Origin: Candidatus Enterococcus murrayae
Lineage (GTDB): Bacteria; Bacillota; Bacilli; Lactobacillales; Enterococcaceae
Length of the DNA stretch: 64,000 bases
NCBI RefSeq assembly: GCF_017315985.1
Contig: NZ_JAFLVR010000047.1
Span: 1 to 64,000 of the forward strand
Reading direction: 5' to 3'
Numbering within the stretch: position 1 is the first letter of the stretch; every line of letters begins with the position of its first letter. A model generated the notes under the pieces. The model made no database searches and was not told where the DNA came from. It worked only from the letters and a program-made list of their open reading frames with translations. The position numbers and the translations under genes were made by a program. This document shows positions 33,768 through 43,676 of the stretch, piece after piece.

Positions 33768-35990
33768 CTAGTCTTTATCTTCTTTTGCTAAGCGCTCCGG
33801 CTTTGATGTAATGACGATATGATCCTCTTTATCAAGTTTGGCTTTGAGATCTGTAATAGTAGGGTGATCGAGATAGAATTCTGCGATACCATCCTCAATA
33901 TTTTCTTGGATTGTCCGACGAAGAGGACGAGCTCCCATTGCAGGATCATAGCCTAGGTCAACTAACTTTTCCTTCACATTACTTGGAACATCAATATGAA
34001 GTTTTTGCGAAGCCAACATATCATTAACATCATCCAGCATCAAGGAAACAATGTTCATTAAGTTTTCTTTTGATAATGGACTAAATTCAATGATACCGTC
34101 AAAACGGTTTAAGAATTCTGGTGCAAAGAAATCTTTTAACTGACCAAGAACAGAGCGTGTAATTCCTTCTCTTGCCGCACCAAAACCAACATTAGCTTCG
34201 ATTTTACCAGTACCTGCGTTACTAGTCATGATGATAATTGTATCCTTAAAGCTGACCGTACGACCTTGTGAATCAGTCAAGCGACCGTCATCAAGAATTT
34301 GCAAGAACATGTGCAGCACATCTGGATGAGCTTTTTCAATTTCATCCAGCAAAATCAAACTATATGGATGGCGACGAACTTGTTCCGTCAATTGACCAGC
34401 TTCTTCATACCCAACATAGCCTGGGGGCGAACCAATCAATTTAGAGACGCTGTGTTTTTCCATGTATTCACTCATATCGAAACGAATCATAGAATCGCTT
34501 GATCCAAACAGCTCTTCAGCTAATTGACGAGCTAGTTCTGTTTTACCAACACCTGTGGGTCCAACAAACAAGAAGGAACCAATTGGCCGGTTTTTCTTAT
34601 TTAAACCAACCCGATTACGGCGAATTGCTTTGGCTACTTTGTCGACAGCTTCATCTTGCCCGATAACATGCTGCTTCAAATCGACAGCGAGATTCTTCAA
34701 CTGTGTTTGTTCCTTTTCTTTTAATTCACCAACAGGAATACCGGTCCGTTTTTCAACGATTTTTTCCATATCCTTTTCGGTAATTATCGGTGTTTCTTCA
34801 TCAGTCAACTGACGGTCTTTCATTTTTTGCAGTTTATTGATTTGATCACGGTAATAAGCCGCCTTTTCAAAATCCTCTTCTTTAGAAGCTTGCGATTTTT
34901 GCTGTTCGGCTTCTGCCAATTTCTTATCAATCGTTTTTGGATCAACGATTTGGATTGTTAGGTTTTTCTTCGAACCGGTCTCATCTAATAAATCAATCGC
35001 CTTATCAGGTAAGAAGCGATCTTGGATATAACGATTCGAAAGCTCAGCAGCAGCTTTGATGGCTTCATCGGTATATTTCACATGATGATAATCTTCATAG
35101 CGAGGCTGCAGACCCTTCAAAATTTCAATTGTTTCTTGGACAGAAGGTTCTTCAACACGAACCGGCTGCATCCGACGCTCTAAAGCTGCGTCCTTTTCAA
35201 TGATGCGGTATTCATTTAAAGTTGTGGCACCAACCATCTGCAGTTCACCTCGAGCCAATGCTGGCTTCAAAATATTACCAGCATCCATGTTGCCGTCACC
35301 AGCAGCACCAGCACCTACGATTTCGTGAACTTCATCAATGAAAAGAATAATATTTTCTGCCTGACGAATTTCTTCGATCAGCTTTTGCATCCGCTCTTCA
35401 AATTGTCCGCGAATCCCTGTACCTTGAACAAGAGAAGCGACATCTAAACGAATAACTTCCTTATCCATTAGTTTTTGTGGAACGTCGCCATCTACGATTT
35501 TTTGAGCCAGACCTTCCACAACTGCTGTTTTACCAACACCGGGTTCTCCAATTAGAACCGGATTATTTTTCGTACGACGATTCAAAATTTCGATGACGCG
35601 TTGAATTTCATCATCACGTCCTACAACCGGATCAATATTTCCTTCACGAGCTTGACCAGTAATATTGATACCATACTCATCTAATAGCCCGCCACCGCCA
35701 TTTCCGCGAGGGGGTTGATTGTTTATACCATTTCCACCGCCGAACTGCGTTGGTGGTGTTTGATCTGCTGCTCCTTGTCGTTGTTGCATTTGCTGTGACA
35801 TTGAGCGGAACAAATCATCTAGACTTCCAAAACCAAAAGGATCATTTCCTGCCATTTGCGGCGCACCTCCAGCTTGATTCTTTAATTTTTGATAGCAACT
35901 TTGACAATAATCCAACTGCTTTCGTTGTCCATTGACATTTGCGTATAAATGAATCGTTGCTTCATTTTCGTGACAATTTTGGCAAAGCAT
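33768..35990 (-). CDS. clpE: ATP-dependent Clp protease ATPase subunit ClpE
   Basis: This 740-residue Hsp100 unfoldase feeds ClpP and also helps disaggregation. It has an N-terminal zinc finger (C3, C6, C29, C32), a glycine- and glutamine-rich linker, and AAA domain 1 with [13 protein letters not shown]-like coiled coil follows ([18 protein letters not shown]), then AAA domain 2 with GPTGVGKTE. The short N-domain and UVR motif distinguish ClpE from ClpC. The start at 35990 follows AAAGGGTG; the longer open frame upstream has no ribosome site and runs into the promoter. Control by the heat-shock repressor CtsR is supported by an operator over the start site. Confidence 0.95.
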   Translation of the reverse strand: MLCQNCHENEATIHLYANVNGQRKQLDYCQSCYQKLKNQAGGAPQMAGNDPFGFGSLDDLFRSMSQQMQQRQGAADQTPPTQFGGGNGINNQPPRGNGGGGLLDEYGINITGQAREGNIDPVVGRDDEIQRVIEILNRRTKNNPVLIGEPGVGKTAVVEGLAQKIVDGDVPQKLMDKEVIRLDVASLVQGTGIRGQFEERMQKLIEEIRQAENIILFIDEVHEIVGAGAAGDGNMDAGNILKPALARGELQMVGATTLNEYRIIEKDAALERRMQPVRVEEPSVQETIEILKGLQPRYEDYHHVKYTDEAIKAAAELSNRYIQDRFLPDKAIDLLDETGSKKNLTIQIVDPKTIDKKLAEAEQQKSQASKEEDFEKAAYYRDQINKLQKMKDRQLTDEETPIITEKDMEKIVEKRTGIPVGELKEKEQTQLKNLAVDLKQHVIGQDEAVDKVAKAIRRNRVGLNKKNRPIGSFLFVGPTGVGKTELARQLAEELFGSSDSMIRFDMSEYMEKHSVSKLIGSPPGYVGYEEAGQLTEQVRRHPYSLILLDEIEKAHPDVLHMFLQILDDGRLTDSQGRTVSFKDTIIIMTSNAGTGKIEANVGFGAAREGITRSVLGQLKDFFAPEFLNRFDGIIEFSPLSKENLMNIVSLMLDDVNDMLASQKLHIDVPSNVKEKLVDLGYDPAMGARPLRRTIQENIEDGIAEFYLDHPTITDLKAKLDKEDHIVITSKPERLAKEDKD

Positions 35991-36074
35991 ATTTTTCACC
36001 CTTTCAATAGTTGATTGTTTCTTCCATTGTACATCGAGTAAGCGAATCTCGTAAAAAGATACGCTGGTCAGTTG

Positions 36075-36128
36075 TTTGACTTTCACTGACCTTAAGAATA
36101 ATTATAGCGAGATTTTTAAGAAAAGCAA
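36075..36128 (-). promoter_or_regulatory. clpE promoter with CtsR operator
   Basis: On the minus strand, TTGCTT (36128-36123), a 16-base spacer and TATAAT (36106-36101) form a good promoter. From 36091 to 36075 lies a heptad repeat matching the CtsR consensus (RGTCAAA-NAN-RGTCAAA) at 15 of 17 positions. It covers the expected start site, so CtsR binding would block initiation. Confidence 0.8.
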
Positions 36129-36314
36129 ACAGTTTGTTTCAAAAATTAGCAAACTAACCACGAGAGTGCTAAAAGATGATTGGTTTTGCATATTTGCACT
36201 AGGTTGTTGTTATGGAAAAAAATATGAAAACAAACTAAATCAATAACTAGCTCCATTAAACTAGATATTTTAAGAAAGGGCATACATTTCACAAGAATAA
36301 TTCGACTAAAATTG

Positions 36315-36343
36315 TTGTATCCACTGCAAAAAAATGGTAATCT
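36315..36343 (+). promoter_or_regulatory. ptsHI promoter
   Basis: TTGTAT (36315-36320), 17 bases, TAATCT (36338-36343) with TG in the extended position. The leader to the ptsH start is about 85 bases long. Confidence 0.55.
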
Positions 36344-36431
36344 AAGAAAATGAAGGGCTCAAAATGATGTATGTTATTACTAAAGCCCTAACATAAAAAA
36401 ACATTTTTTTTTATAAAGGAGAACGGTCAAT

Positions 36432-36698
36432 ATGGAAAAAAAAGATTTTCACGTAGTAGCAGAAACAGGGATTCATGCACGTCCTGCAACTTTATTAGTG
36501 CAAGCTGCAAGCAAATTTAACTCTGATATTAACTTAGAGTATAAAGGAAAATCAGTTAACCTTAAATCAATCATGGGCGTTATGTCTCTAGGTGTTGGCC
36601 AAGGGTCTGACGTTGTTATCTCTGCTGAAGGTGCTGATGAAAAAGAAGCAATGGAAGCTATTGTAGAAACAATGAAAAAGGAAGGATTATCTGAATAA
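36432..36698 (+). CDS. ptsH: Phosphocarrier protein HPr
   Basis: This 88-residue general PTS protein carries phosphate from Enzyme I to sugar-specific EIIA proteins. H15 in GIHARPAT is the PEP-dependent phosphorylation site. S46 in [11 protein letters not shown] is the regulatory site used by HPr kinase/phosphorylase for CcpA-dependent catabolite control. A GGAGA ribosome site precedes ATG 36432. The stop overlaps the ptsI start by one base, giving tight coupling. Codon use is strongly biased, as for highly expressed genes. Confidence 0.98.
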   Translation: MEKKDFHVVAETGIHARPATLLVQAASKFNSDINLEYKGKSVNLKSIMGVMSLGVGQGSDVVISAEGADEKEAMEAIVETMKKEGLSE

Positions 36699-38425
36699 TG
36701 GTTGAACTACTAAAAGGTATTGCCGCAAGTGACGGAGTTGCCGTTGCGAAAGCTTATCTGCTAGTACAACCGGATTTATCTTTCAAACAAAATAATGTAG
36801 AAGACATTGCTGCCGAAGAAAAGCGTTTAGACGACGCTTTGGCGGCTTCTTCTGCTGAATTAGAAAAAATTCGGGATAAAGCAGCGAAAAGCTTAGGTGA
36901 AGAAGAAGCACAAGTTTTTGATGCTCATTTAATGGTTCTTTCAGATCCAGAAATGATTGGTCAAATCAAACAACATATTCAAGATAATAAAGTGAACGCT
37001 GAAAGTTCGCTTAAAGAAGTTACTGATATGTATATCGGCATGTTCGAGGCGATGGATGATAACGCTTATATGCAAGAACGTGCAGCAGATATTCGTGACG
37101 TTACAAAACGTGTAATGGCACATCTATTAGGCGTGTCTTTACCTGATCCATCAATGATCGATGAAGAAGTTGTCGTTGTGGCGCATGACTTGACTCCAAG
37201 TGATACAGCACAATTAGATAAAAACTTTGTAAAAGCTTTTGTTACTGATATTGGCGGACGTACGTCTCACTCAGCAATCATGGCACGATCATTAGAGATT
37301 CCAGCAATTGTTGGTACAAAAGAAATTACTTCAAAAGCCAAAGAAGGCGACGTACTTGCGGTTAACGGTATCACTGGTGAAACAATTGTAAACCCAACTG
37401 ACGAGCAAGCAGCTGAATATAAACAAGCTGGCGAAGCATACGCGACGCAAAAAGCAGAATGGGAAAAACTAAAAGATGCTGAAACAGTTACCGCTGATGG
37501 CAAGCATTTTGAATTAGCAGCAAATATCGGTACACCAAAAGATCTTGAAGGTGTTCACAATAATGGCGCTGAAGCGATCGGCTTATATCGTACTGAATTC
37601 TTGTACATGGATTCTTCAGATTTTCCAACAGAAGACGATCAATTTGAAGCTTATAAAGCCGTTTTAGAAGGCATGGGCGACAAACCAGTCGTTGTTCGTA
37701 CAATGGATATCGGTGGAGACAAAGAATTACCATACTTGACATTACCTCACGAAATGAACCCATTCTTGGGCTACCGTGCATTACGTATCAGCTTGTCTGA
37801 ACTAGGTGATGGCATGTTCCGTACACAATTACGTGCTTTATTACGTGCTTCTGTACACGGAAATCTACGTATCATGTTCCCAATGGTGGCTACATTGAAA
37901 GAATTCCGTGCAGCGAAGAAAATGTACGAAGAAGAAAAAGAGAAATTGATCAATGAAGGCGTGAAGGTTTCTGACACGATCCAAGTCGGAATCATGATCG
38001 AAATCCCTGCCGCGGCTGTTCTAGCTGACAAGTTTGCTAAAGAAGTAGACTTCTTCAGTGTTGGAACAAACGACTTGATCCAATACACAATGGCTGCTGA
38101 CCGTATGAACGAACGCGTTTCATACTTATACCAACCATACAACCCATCAATCCTACGTTTGATCAAAAACGTGATTGACGCAGCGCACGCTGAAGGCAAA
38201 TGGGCTGGTATGTGCGGCGAAATGGCCGGCGACCAAACTGCTGTACCATTATTAATGGGTATGGGATTAGATGAGTTCTCTATGAGTGCAACATCTATTC
38301 TTAGAACACGCAGCTTAATGAAACGTCTAACAACGACTGACATGGCTGAATTAGCTGACAAAGCGTTGAAAGAATGCGATACGATGGAAGAAGTCGAAGC
38401 GCTAGTTAAAGAGTATGTAAAATAG
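36698..38425 (+). CDS. ptsI: PTS Enzyme I (PEP-protein phosphotransferase)
   Basis: This 575-residue cytosolic enzyme starts the PTS chain by taking phosphate from PEP. The swivelling phospho-histidine is H191 in [21 protein letters not shown]. The PEP-binding barrel shows [23 protein letters not shown] and the C-terminal MCGEMAGD with the active-site Cys. It overlaps ptsH by one base (TAATG). A terminator follows 12 bases after the stop, closing the ptsHI operon. Confidence 0.98.
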   Translation: MVELLKGIAASDGVAVAKAYLLVQPDLSFKQNNVEDIAAEEKRLDDALAASSAELEKIRDKAAKSLGEEEAQVFDAHLMVLSDPEMIGQIKQHIQDNKVNAESSLKEVTDMYIGMFEAMDDNAYMQERAADIRDVTKRVMAHLLGVSLPDPSMIDEEVVVVAHDLTPSDTAQLDKNFVKAFVTDIGGRTSHSAIMARSLEIPAIVGTKEITSKAKEGDVLAVNGITGETIVNPTDEQAAEYKQAGEAYATQKAEWEKLKDAETVTADGKHFELAANIGTPKDLEGVHNNGAEAIGLYRTEFLYMDSSDFPTEDDQFEAYKAVLEGMGDKPVVVRTMDIGGDKELPYLTLPHEMNPFLGYRALRISLSELGDGMFRTQLRALLRASVHGNLRIMFPMVATLKEFRAAKKMYEEEKEKLINEGVKVSDTIQVGIMIEIPAAAVLADKFAKEVDFFSVGTNDLIQYTMAADRMNERVSYLYQPYNPSILRLIKNVIDAAHAEGKWAGMCGEMAGDQTAVPLLMGMGLDEFSMSATSILRTRSLMKRLTTTDMAELADKALKECDTMEEVEALVKEYVK

Positions 38426-38437
38426 ATTTAAATTTTT

Positions 38438-38473
38438 AAGACTGTTGTCTTTTCAGGCAGCAGTCTTTTTTTG
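38438..38473 (+). terminator. ptsHI terminator
   Basis: A 10-bp stem with one G-T pair (38438-38447 with 38458-38467), a 10-base loop and a T-run. Confidence 0.82.
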
Positions 38474-38558
38474 TTATAAAATAAGATTTTATGTGGACTG
38501 AAAATGATGGCGTCTGTTTAAAATCAGACTATAGGTTGAGATAAAGTTCGAATGCTTA

Positions 38559-38567
38559 TGATATAAT
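38559..38567 (+). promoter_or_regulatory. Extended -10 element for the bgs glycolipid genes
   Basis: TGATATAAT at 38559-38567 is a perfect extended -10, 13 bases before the AAGGAGG of the first gene. No good -35 is placed correctly. Confidence 0.5.
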
Positions 38568-38592
38568 TGATTTGCTTTTAAGGAGGCTGTAT

Positions 38593-39636
38593 ATGAAAAT
38601 ATTACTTTATTTTGAAGGACAGAATGTTATTGGTAAATCAGGGATTGGTCGAGCGCTAAGCCACCAAAAAAGGGCGTTATCCTCGATGGGAATTGACTAT
38701 ACTCTTGATCCAAAAGCTACAGACTATGATATATTACATATTAATACTTATGGACCAAGAAGTCTTCAACTGGTTAGAAAAGCGAAAAGACTTGGGAAAA
38801 AAGTTGTTTTTCATGCGCACTCAACTGAAGAAGATTTTCGCAACTCATTTGTCGGATCAAATCAGTTGGCTCCTTTGTTTAAGAAATGGTTGGTCGCTTT
38901 GTATCAACAAGCAGATCATTTGATTACACCAACACCTTATTCAAAAAGCTTGCTTCGCAGTTATGGATTACAGCAACCAATCGCGGCTATTTCGAATGGA
39001 ATCGATTTGAAGAAGTACTATCCAGACGGGCACAAGGAAGCGGCTTTCCGAAAGCACTTCAATTTGACAGAAACGCAAAAAGTCGTCATTTGCGTAGGTC
39101 TGTTTTTTGAGCGTAAAGGGATTTTAGATTTTGTAGAGATAGCAGAGAAGATGCCTGATTATACCTTTATCTGGTTTGGGGATGTGCCGATGCTTTCGAT
39201 CCCGGCTAATATTAGACGTGTAGTAAAAACCGCTCATCCTAGAAATGTCATATTTCCAGGTTACATCAACGGAGATTTGATTGAGGGCGCCTATTCTGGA
39301 GCCGATTTATTCTTCTTCCCGTCTTATGAAGAGACAGAAGGGATCGTCGTGTTAGAAGCTTTGGCTAGTCAGCAACAGGTCTTGCTAAGAGATATTCCTG
39401 TTTATGGAGGCTGGTTAAGTGATCGTGAAAATTGTTATATGGGAACCAATAACCAAGAGTTTGAAAAGTTGATTCGTCAATTGGTTAATCATCGTCTACC
39501 AAATCTTTCTTTGGCAGGATTTAAAACTGCTCAAGAAAAGAGTATTACACAAATTGGTAAAGAATTAAAATCTGTTTATGAAGCAGTGTTAGAGCTGCCT
39601 TATGATCATCAGATCTATGCAAAAGTCACGAAATAG
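38593..39636 (+). CDS. bgsA: GT4 glycolipid glucosyltransferase, BgsA type
   Basis: This 347-residue GT-B enzyme opens MKILLYFEGQNVIGKSGIGR, as the BgsA/LafB group does, and has the donor E-x7-E motif in SYEETEGIVVLEAL. In E. faecalis the homologue adds the second sugar to monoglucosyl-diacylglycerol, giving the diglycolipid that anchors lipoteichoic acid. It works on the inner membrane face. The start is ATG 38593, six bases after AAGGAGG; a TTG at 38572 lies before that site. The bgsB-type gene follows 15 bases later, as in E. faecalis. Confidence 0.82.
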   Translation: MKILLYFEGQNVIGKSGIGRALSHQKRALSSMGIDYTLDPKATDYDILHINTYGPRSLQLVRKAKRLGKKVVFHAHSTEEDFRNSFVGSNQLAPLFKKWLVALYQQADHLITPTPYSKSLLRSYGLQQPIAAISNGIDLKKYYPDGHKEAAFRKHFNLTETQKVVICVGLFFERKGILDFVEIAEKMPDYTFIWFGDVPMLSIPANIRRVVKTAHPRNVIFPGYINGDLIEGAYSGADLFFFPSYEETEGIVVLEALASQQQVLLRDIPVYGGWLSDRENCYMGTNNQEFEKLIRQLVNHRLPNLSLAGFKTAQEKSITQIGKELKSVYEAVLELPYDHQIYAKVTK

Positions 39637-39651
39637 TTTGGAGGGATAGAC

Positions 39652-40890
39652 GTGCGGATCGGTTTTTTTACAGATACTTATTTTCCCCAAGTCAGCGGAG
39701 TAGCAACATCAATCAGAACATTAAAAAATGAACTCGAGAAGCAAGGACATGAAGTCTATATTTTTACGACGACTGATCCAGATGCGGATGAGTTTGAGAA
39801 AGATATTGTGCGTATGCCTAGTGTTCCCTTTGTATCCTTCAAAGATCGCCGAATTGTAGTACGGGGAATTTGGTTCGCTTATCAAGTAGCAAAGGAATTA
39901 GAATTAGAGATTATTCATACACACACAGAGTTTGGAGCTGGTTTTTTAGGGAAAATGGTAGCCAATCGCCTACGCATTCCTGTTGTTCACACCTATCATA
40001 CAATGTATGAGGATTATCTTCATTATATAGCTAATGGTAAAGTGGTTAGACCTAGTCACGTTAAGCATTTCATTAAAATGTTTGTTAATCACTCTACGGG
40101 AGTCGTATGCCCAAGCAAACGGGTGGTGGACACATTGAAGCGCTATGAAGTAGATGTACCTATGCGAATCATCCCAACGGGTATAGATGTGACTCGTTTT
40201 GTCCGTTCGGATATAACAAAAGAGGATACTGATCGTTTACGAGAGAAGTTGGGAATGCAGGAAAATGAGTTGATGATTTTATCGTTAAGTCGTATCTCTT
40301 ATGAGAAGAATATCCACATCATCGTACAACAATTTCCGGAAATACTCATGAGTTATCCCAATGCTCGATTAGTTATCGTAGGAAAAGGACCCTACCGTGA
40401 AGATTTGGAAGAAATGACACGTGAACTGGGTATTGACGATCATGTTCAGTTTACAGGAGAAGTTTCTCATGAAGAGGTTGCCTACTACTATCATGCGGCG
40501 GATTATTTTGTCAGTGCATCGACCTCTGAGACTCAAGGGTTGACCTATGCTGAGGCTATTGCTTCTGGAACACAATGCGTCGTTGAGGGAAATGATTATT
40601 TGGCTCAACTATTAAACGATGAATCTTTAGGGATAACGTTTGAGCATGATGAAGATTTTAGTGACTGTTTTATTCGTTATGCCCAACAACAAATTCCAAT
40701 CGATCCCGAGGTGCAGAAGAATAAACTAGTCGAAATTTCGGCGGAACGTTTTGGTGATGAAATTCTCAAATTTTATCAAGAAATGCTCATTTACTATGCT
40801 GAAAATCACACAGAGGTTAGATCGCCAGTCCGTACAGTTCAAAAAATGCGGGTACGGATTAATTCGCTTAGAAATAACGAGGATAAATAA
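39652..40890 (+). CDS. bgsB: 1,2-diacylglycerol 3-glucosyltransferase, BgsB type
   Basis: This 412-residue GT4 enzyme begins MRIGFFTDTYFPQVSGVATS, the signature of processive-lipid glucosyltransferases (BgsB, LafA, IagA). The donor motif lies in STSETQGLTYAEAIASG (E-x7-E). It adds glucose to diacylglycerol, the first step of glycolipid anchor synthesis, before BgsA acts. The start is GTG 39652, seven bases after GGAGG. It is co-transcribed with bgsA and closed by a terminator. Disruption of the homologue affects biofilm and virulence in enterococci. Confidence 0.87.
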   Translation: MRIGFFTDTYFPQVSGVATSIRTLKNELEKQGHEVYIFTTTDPDADEFEKDIVRMPSVPFVSFKDRRIVVRGIWFAYQVAKELELEIIHTHTEFGAGFLGKMVANRLRIPVVHTYHTMYEDYLHYIANGKVVRPSHVKHFIKMFVNHSTGVVCPSKRVVDTLKRYEVDVPMRIIPTGIDVTRFVRSDITKEDTDRLREKLGMQENELMILSLSRISYEKNIHIIVQQFPEILMSYPNARLVIVGKGPYREDLEEMTRELGIDDHVQFTGEVSHEEVAYYYHAADYFVSASTSETQGLTYAEAIASGTQCVVEGNDYLAQLLNDESLGITFEHDEDFSDCFIRYAQQQIPIDPEVQKNKLVEISAERFGDEILKFYQEMLIYYAENHTEVRSPVRTVQKMRVRINSLRNNEDK

Positions 40891-40896
40891 AGCTGA

Positions 40897-40935
40897 AATC
40901 CATCTCTTCATGTATACTGGAGATGGATTATTTTT
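40897..40935 (+). terminator. Terminator after bgsB
   Basis: A perfect 10-bp stem (40897-40906 with 40920-40929), a 13-base loop and ATTTTT. The loop contains TATACT, which might serve as a -10 for the next gene. Confidence 0.7.
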
Positions 40936-40953
40936 AATATGGAGGTCAGTAGT

Positions 40954-41820
40954 ATGAAAATAGGATTTATCGGAACAGGTGTGATGGGAAAATCCATCGT
41001 AAAACATTTTTTAGCTGCAGGGTATGAAGTTGCCGTATATAACCGTACGAAAAGTAAAACAGATGAGCTAGTTGCAGAGGGGGCTGAATGGCATGAAACT
41101 CCTGCAGAAGTGACTCATTTCAGCGAGATTGTTTTTTCAATGGTCGGTTATCCTAGCGATGTGGAAGAAATTTATTATGGAACGAACAGTATTTTTTCAG
41201 TAGATGTTACAGGCAAGGTATTAGTAGATTTGACGACATCTACTCCAACATTAGCAGAAAAAATTTATCGAACTGCTAAGGAAAAGGGGGCAGAGGCGTT
41301 AGATGCCCCAGTTTCTGGCGGAGACTTGGGTGCGCAGAATGGGACACTAACAATTATGGCAGGTGGTGATCAAGCCACTTTTGATAAAGTAGCCCCATTA
41401 TTTGAAATTATGGGTAAGAGTTATTCACTGCAAGGTGAAGCAGGTGCTGGACAGCACACGAAGATGGCGAATCAAATTATGATTGCTGGGACAATGACTG
41501 GAATGACAGAGATGCTGGTTTATGCTAAAGCCGCTAAGCTGGACGTACCGAAAGTTTTAGAAACGTTAGGTGGCGGAGCTGCACAAAATTGGTCGATGGC
41601 CAATTATGCCCCTCGAATTCTGAAATCTGATTACTCTCCCGGTTTTTTTGTAAAACATTTTATCAAAGATTTAAAAATTGCTTTAGATGAAGCAGAAAAA
41701 CTGCAGCTTGATTTGCCTGCAACTAAATTAGCGACTGAGCTTTATGAGCAATTAGCTGATCTTGGTTTTGAAAATGATGGTACTCAAGCGTTGATTAAAT
41801 TGTGGTGGACAGAATCTTAA
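40954..41820 (+). CDS. 3-hydroxyisobutyrate dehydrogenase-family oxidoreductase
   Basis: This 288-residue NAD(P)-dependent enzyme has the Rossmann loop GFIGTGVMGKS, the substrate segment DAPVSGGDLGAQNGTLTIM and the catalytic lysine in GQHTKMANQIMIAG, the order of beta-hydroxyacid dehydrogenases (YkwC, GarR, glyoxylate reductase). The start is ATG 40954, eight bases after GGAGG; the ATG at 40939 overlaps that site. Likely substrates are small 3-hydroxyacids or semialdehydes such as tartronate semialdehyde; the sequence does not decide. Confidence 0.87.
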   Translation: MKIGFIGTGVMGKSIVKHFLAAGYEVAVYNRTKSKTDELVAEGAEWHETPAEVTHFSEIVFSMVGYPSDVEEIYYGTNSIFSVDVTGKVLVDLTTSTPTLAEKIYRTAKEKGAEALDAPVSGGDLGAQNGTLTIMAGGDQATFDKVAPLFEIMGKSYSLQGEAGAGQHTKMANQIMIAGTMTGMTEMLVYAKAAKLDVPKVLETLGGGAAQNWSMANYAPRILKSDYSPGFFVKHFIKDLKIALDEAEKLQLDLPATKLATELYEQLADLGFENDGTQALIKLWWTES

Positions 41821-41924
41821 GTTAGATTTAGTAAAAAAATCATAAATTAATTGATGAAAATCAATGCAAGATACGGTCGGATTTGATACAATAAGACAGA
41901 ATTGAGAAGAAGGGGGGCACCTAG

Positions 41925-42155
41925 ATGAAACATTCACAATTAGTTGCCATTATTAAACGCTTAGAAGCAATGACTGAATCGACCGATAATGAAGTACAGT
42001 TGCGTCGTTTTGAAAAAGAGGGCGTAGAAAAATGTACTGTAACTTATGATAATACAACAGAAACATTTGAGCTTACTGAAAGCGACAGCAAACAATCTTA
42101 TCAATTTGACAACATCGACATCGTTGCGATGGAAATTTATGATTTGATTCAATAA
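41925..42155 (+). CDS. DUF1797 family protein (YkuJ-like)
   Basis: This 76-residue acidic cytoplasmic protein (KHSQLVAIIKRLEAM at the start, SYQFDNIDIVAMEIYDLIQ at the end) matches YkuJ of Bacillus. The ending FDNIDIVAMEI is the family signature. No function is established. It has its own ribosome site, a weak GAAGGGGGG, and a strong terminator that begins at its stop codon. Confidence 0.8.
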   Translation: MKHSQLVAIIKRLEAMTESTDNEVQLRRFEKEGVEKCTVTYDNTTETFELTESDSKQSYQFDNIDIVAMEIYDLIQ

Positions 42156-42180
42156 AACGGGGAAACCCGTTTTTTTTTGT
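42155..42180 (+). terminator. Terminator of the DUF1797 gene
   Basis: A perfect 7-bp stem (42155-42161 with 42166-42172), a GAAA tetraloop and a run of T. Confidence 0.9.
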
Positions 42181-42317
42181 ATTCTTTTTTATTAAGGGGT
42201 TTCATATAATTTTTGATTACAATTTTATGAGGAATTCCTATTTTTTTCGCCAACCCGGGGCAAATCTTTTGAACTTATTCAGTTTTAGTCAGAAGATACT
42301 ATGAGGGAGGCAATAAT

Positions 42318-43481
42318 ATGTTAGACAAAGAAGTATACAATCAATTATTTAAACCATCTTTCTCTCAAAAAACTCAAGTGACTTTTTGGGATGGTTCTGT
42401 AAAGGAATATGGAAAACCAGAAGGCGATGTTGTCTTTGAAATTATTTTTAATGAGAAAATTCCAGTAAAAGAGCTTATCAGTAATGCTTCGTTAGCACTT
42501 GGAGAAGCATACATGGAAAAGAAAATCGAAATCAAGGGTGATTTACAAGCGTTGATTTATGATGTGTATAATCAAGCAAACGGATTTTTCCATAATAATA
42601 ACTTCAAAAAATGGATGCCAAAAGAAAAGCATACAAAAAAACAATCAGCCCATGATATCCATAGTCATTATGATTTAGGAAATGATTTTTATGAAATGTG
42701 GTTAGATCGAACGCTGACGTATTCTTGTGCTTACTTTGAAACGCCTGAGGATACGTTAGAAACAGCTCAAATCAATAAAGTGCATCATATCTTGAATAAA
42801 TTGTTCATTCAACCAGGGGAGACATTGTTAGATATTGGCTGCGGTTGGGGAACGTTGATTTTGACTGCAGCAAAAGAATATAAGGTCAAAGCCAAAGGAA
42901 TTACACTGAGCGAAGAGCAATTTCAACATATCCAAGAGATTATCAAGAAAGAAAACCTAGAGGACACTGTATCTGTTGAATTGATGGATTACCGGGATCT
43001 AAAGGGTACGTTTGATCACATTACAAGTGTTGGCATGTTCGAGCACGTAGGTGCAGAAAATTTGCAGGAATACTTTAAAGTTGTTGAGAAGCATTTATCT
43101 CCTAATGGAACAGCGTTGATTCATGGAATCAGCCGCCAACAAGGCGGAGCGAAAAATGCATGGATTAATCAATATATTTTCCCAGGCGGCTATATTCCTG
43201 GTGTGAGTGAACTAGTCGGACACATCACAGAAAATGATCTGCAGTTGGTTGATCTTGAAAGTCTTCGTCGTGATTATCAGTTAACGTTGGAGCATTGGAC
43301 AAGGAACTTCCATCAGGTGGCAGATAAAGTAATTGAACAAAAAGATGAGACCTTTTATCGAATGTGGGATTTATATTTACAGGCCTGTGCAGCTTCATTC
43401 CAAGCCAGTAATATTGATGTTATCCAATATTTGTTGGTTCATCCCAATAATAATGCTGTTCCAATGCACCGGAATGTTTAA
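42318..43481 (+). CDS. cfa: Cyclopropane-fatty-acyl-phospholipid synthase
   Basis: This 387-residue SAM-dependent enzyme adds a methylene bridge to unsaturated acyl chains of membrane phospholipids. An N-terminal lipid-binding domain (1-100) precedes the methyltransferase fold with LLDIGCGWGTLILTAA (SAM loop), SVGMFEHVGAENLQEYF and HGISRQQGG. ATG 42318 follows GAGGGAGG. It is monocistronic with a terminator overlapping the stop. It lies directly upstream of the fatty-acid operon, so membrane lipid functions cluster here. Confidence 0.92.
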   Translation: MLDKEVYNQLFKPSFSQKTQVTFWDGSVKEYGKPEGDVVFEIIFNEKIPVKELISNASLALGEAYMEKKIEIKGDLQALIYDVYNQANGFFHNNNFKKWMPKEKHTKKQSAHDIHSHYDLGNDFYEMWLDRTLTYSCAYFETPEDTLETAQINKVHHILNKLFIQPGETLLDIGCGWGTLILTAAKEYKVKAKGITLSEEQFQHIQEIIKKENLEDTVSVELMDYRDLKGTFDHITSVGMFEHVGAENLQEYFKVVEKHLSPNGTALIHGISRQQGGAKNAWINQYIFPGGYIPGVSELVGHITENDLQLVDLESLRRDYQLTLEHWTRNFHQVADKVIEQKDETFYRMWDLYLQACAASFQASNIDVIQYLLVHPNNNAVPMHRNV

Positions 43482-43507
43482 GAAGCGGATGTCCGCTTCT
43501 TTTTTTG
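43481..43507 (+). terminator. cfa terminator
   Basis: A perfect 8-bp stem (43481-43488 with 43493-43500), an ATGT loop and a T-run. The first base is the last base of the stop codon. Confidence 0.9.
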
Positions 43508-43604
43508 TCGTTAATTCCTTTGATAGACAAAGTATTTTATTAATAGAAAAAATAAGAGGCATCAGCTACATTCATTAATTTTTGGTTAATTGAAAAAATG
43601 TAGT

Positions 43605-43662
43605 TGCATTCAGAAAAAAAATAAGATATAGTTTGAACATCAAATGATTTGATAATCAAACT
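43605..43662 (+). promoter_or_regulatory. fab operon promoter with two FabT operators
   Basis: TTGCAT (43605-43610), 16 bases, TATAGT (43627-43632). Two palindromes TTTGA-N3-TCAAA follow: 43632-43644, overlapping the -10, and 43648-43660, immediately downstream. Both match the FabT operator (AGTTTGA-N3-TCAAACT type). The arrangement implies autorepression of fabT and control of the whole operon by FabT with acyl-ACP. Confidence 0.85.
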
Positions 43663-43676
43663 AATTAGGTGAGGAC

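Larger units (their letters stand above)
35991..36431. other. 441-base intergenic region between clpE and ptsH
   Basis: The left half holds the clpE leader, CtsR box and promoter (minus strand). The right half holds the ptsH promoter (36315-36343) and a leader with two overlapping inverted repeats: AGGGCT (36354) with AGCCCT, and TGTTA with TAACA, followed by T-rich sequence. Nothing recognisable was found between about 36129 and 36310. Confidence 0.6.

Noticed and set aside
35991-36086. N-terminal extension of ClpE by 32 residues
   Set aside because: It runs through the CtsR box and the promoter start region; the zinc finger begins right after ATG 35990, as in known ClpE.
37771-38361. 196-residue minus-strand frame inside ptsI
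   Set aside because: A shadow of strongly biased codons in a highly expressed gene; no motif and no promoter.
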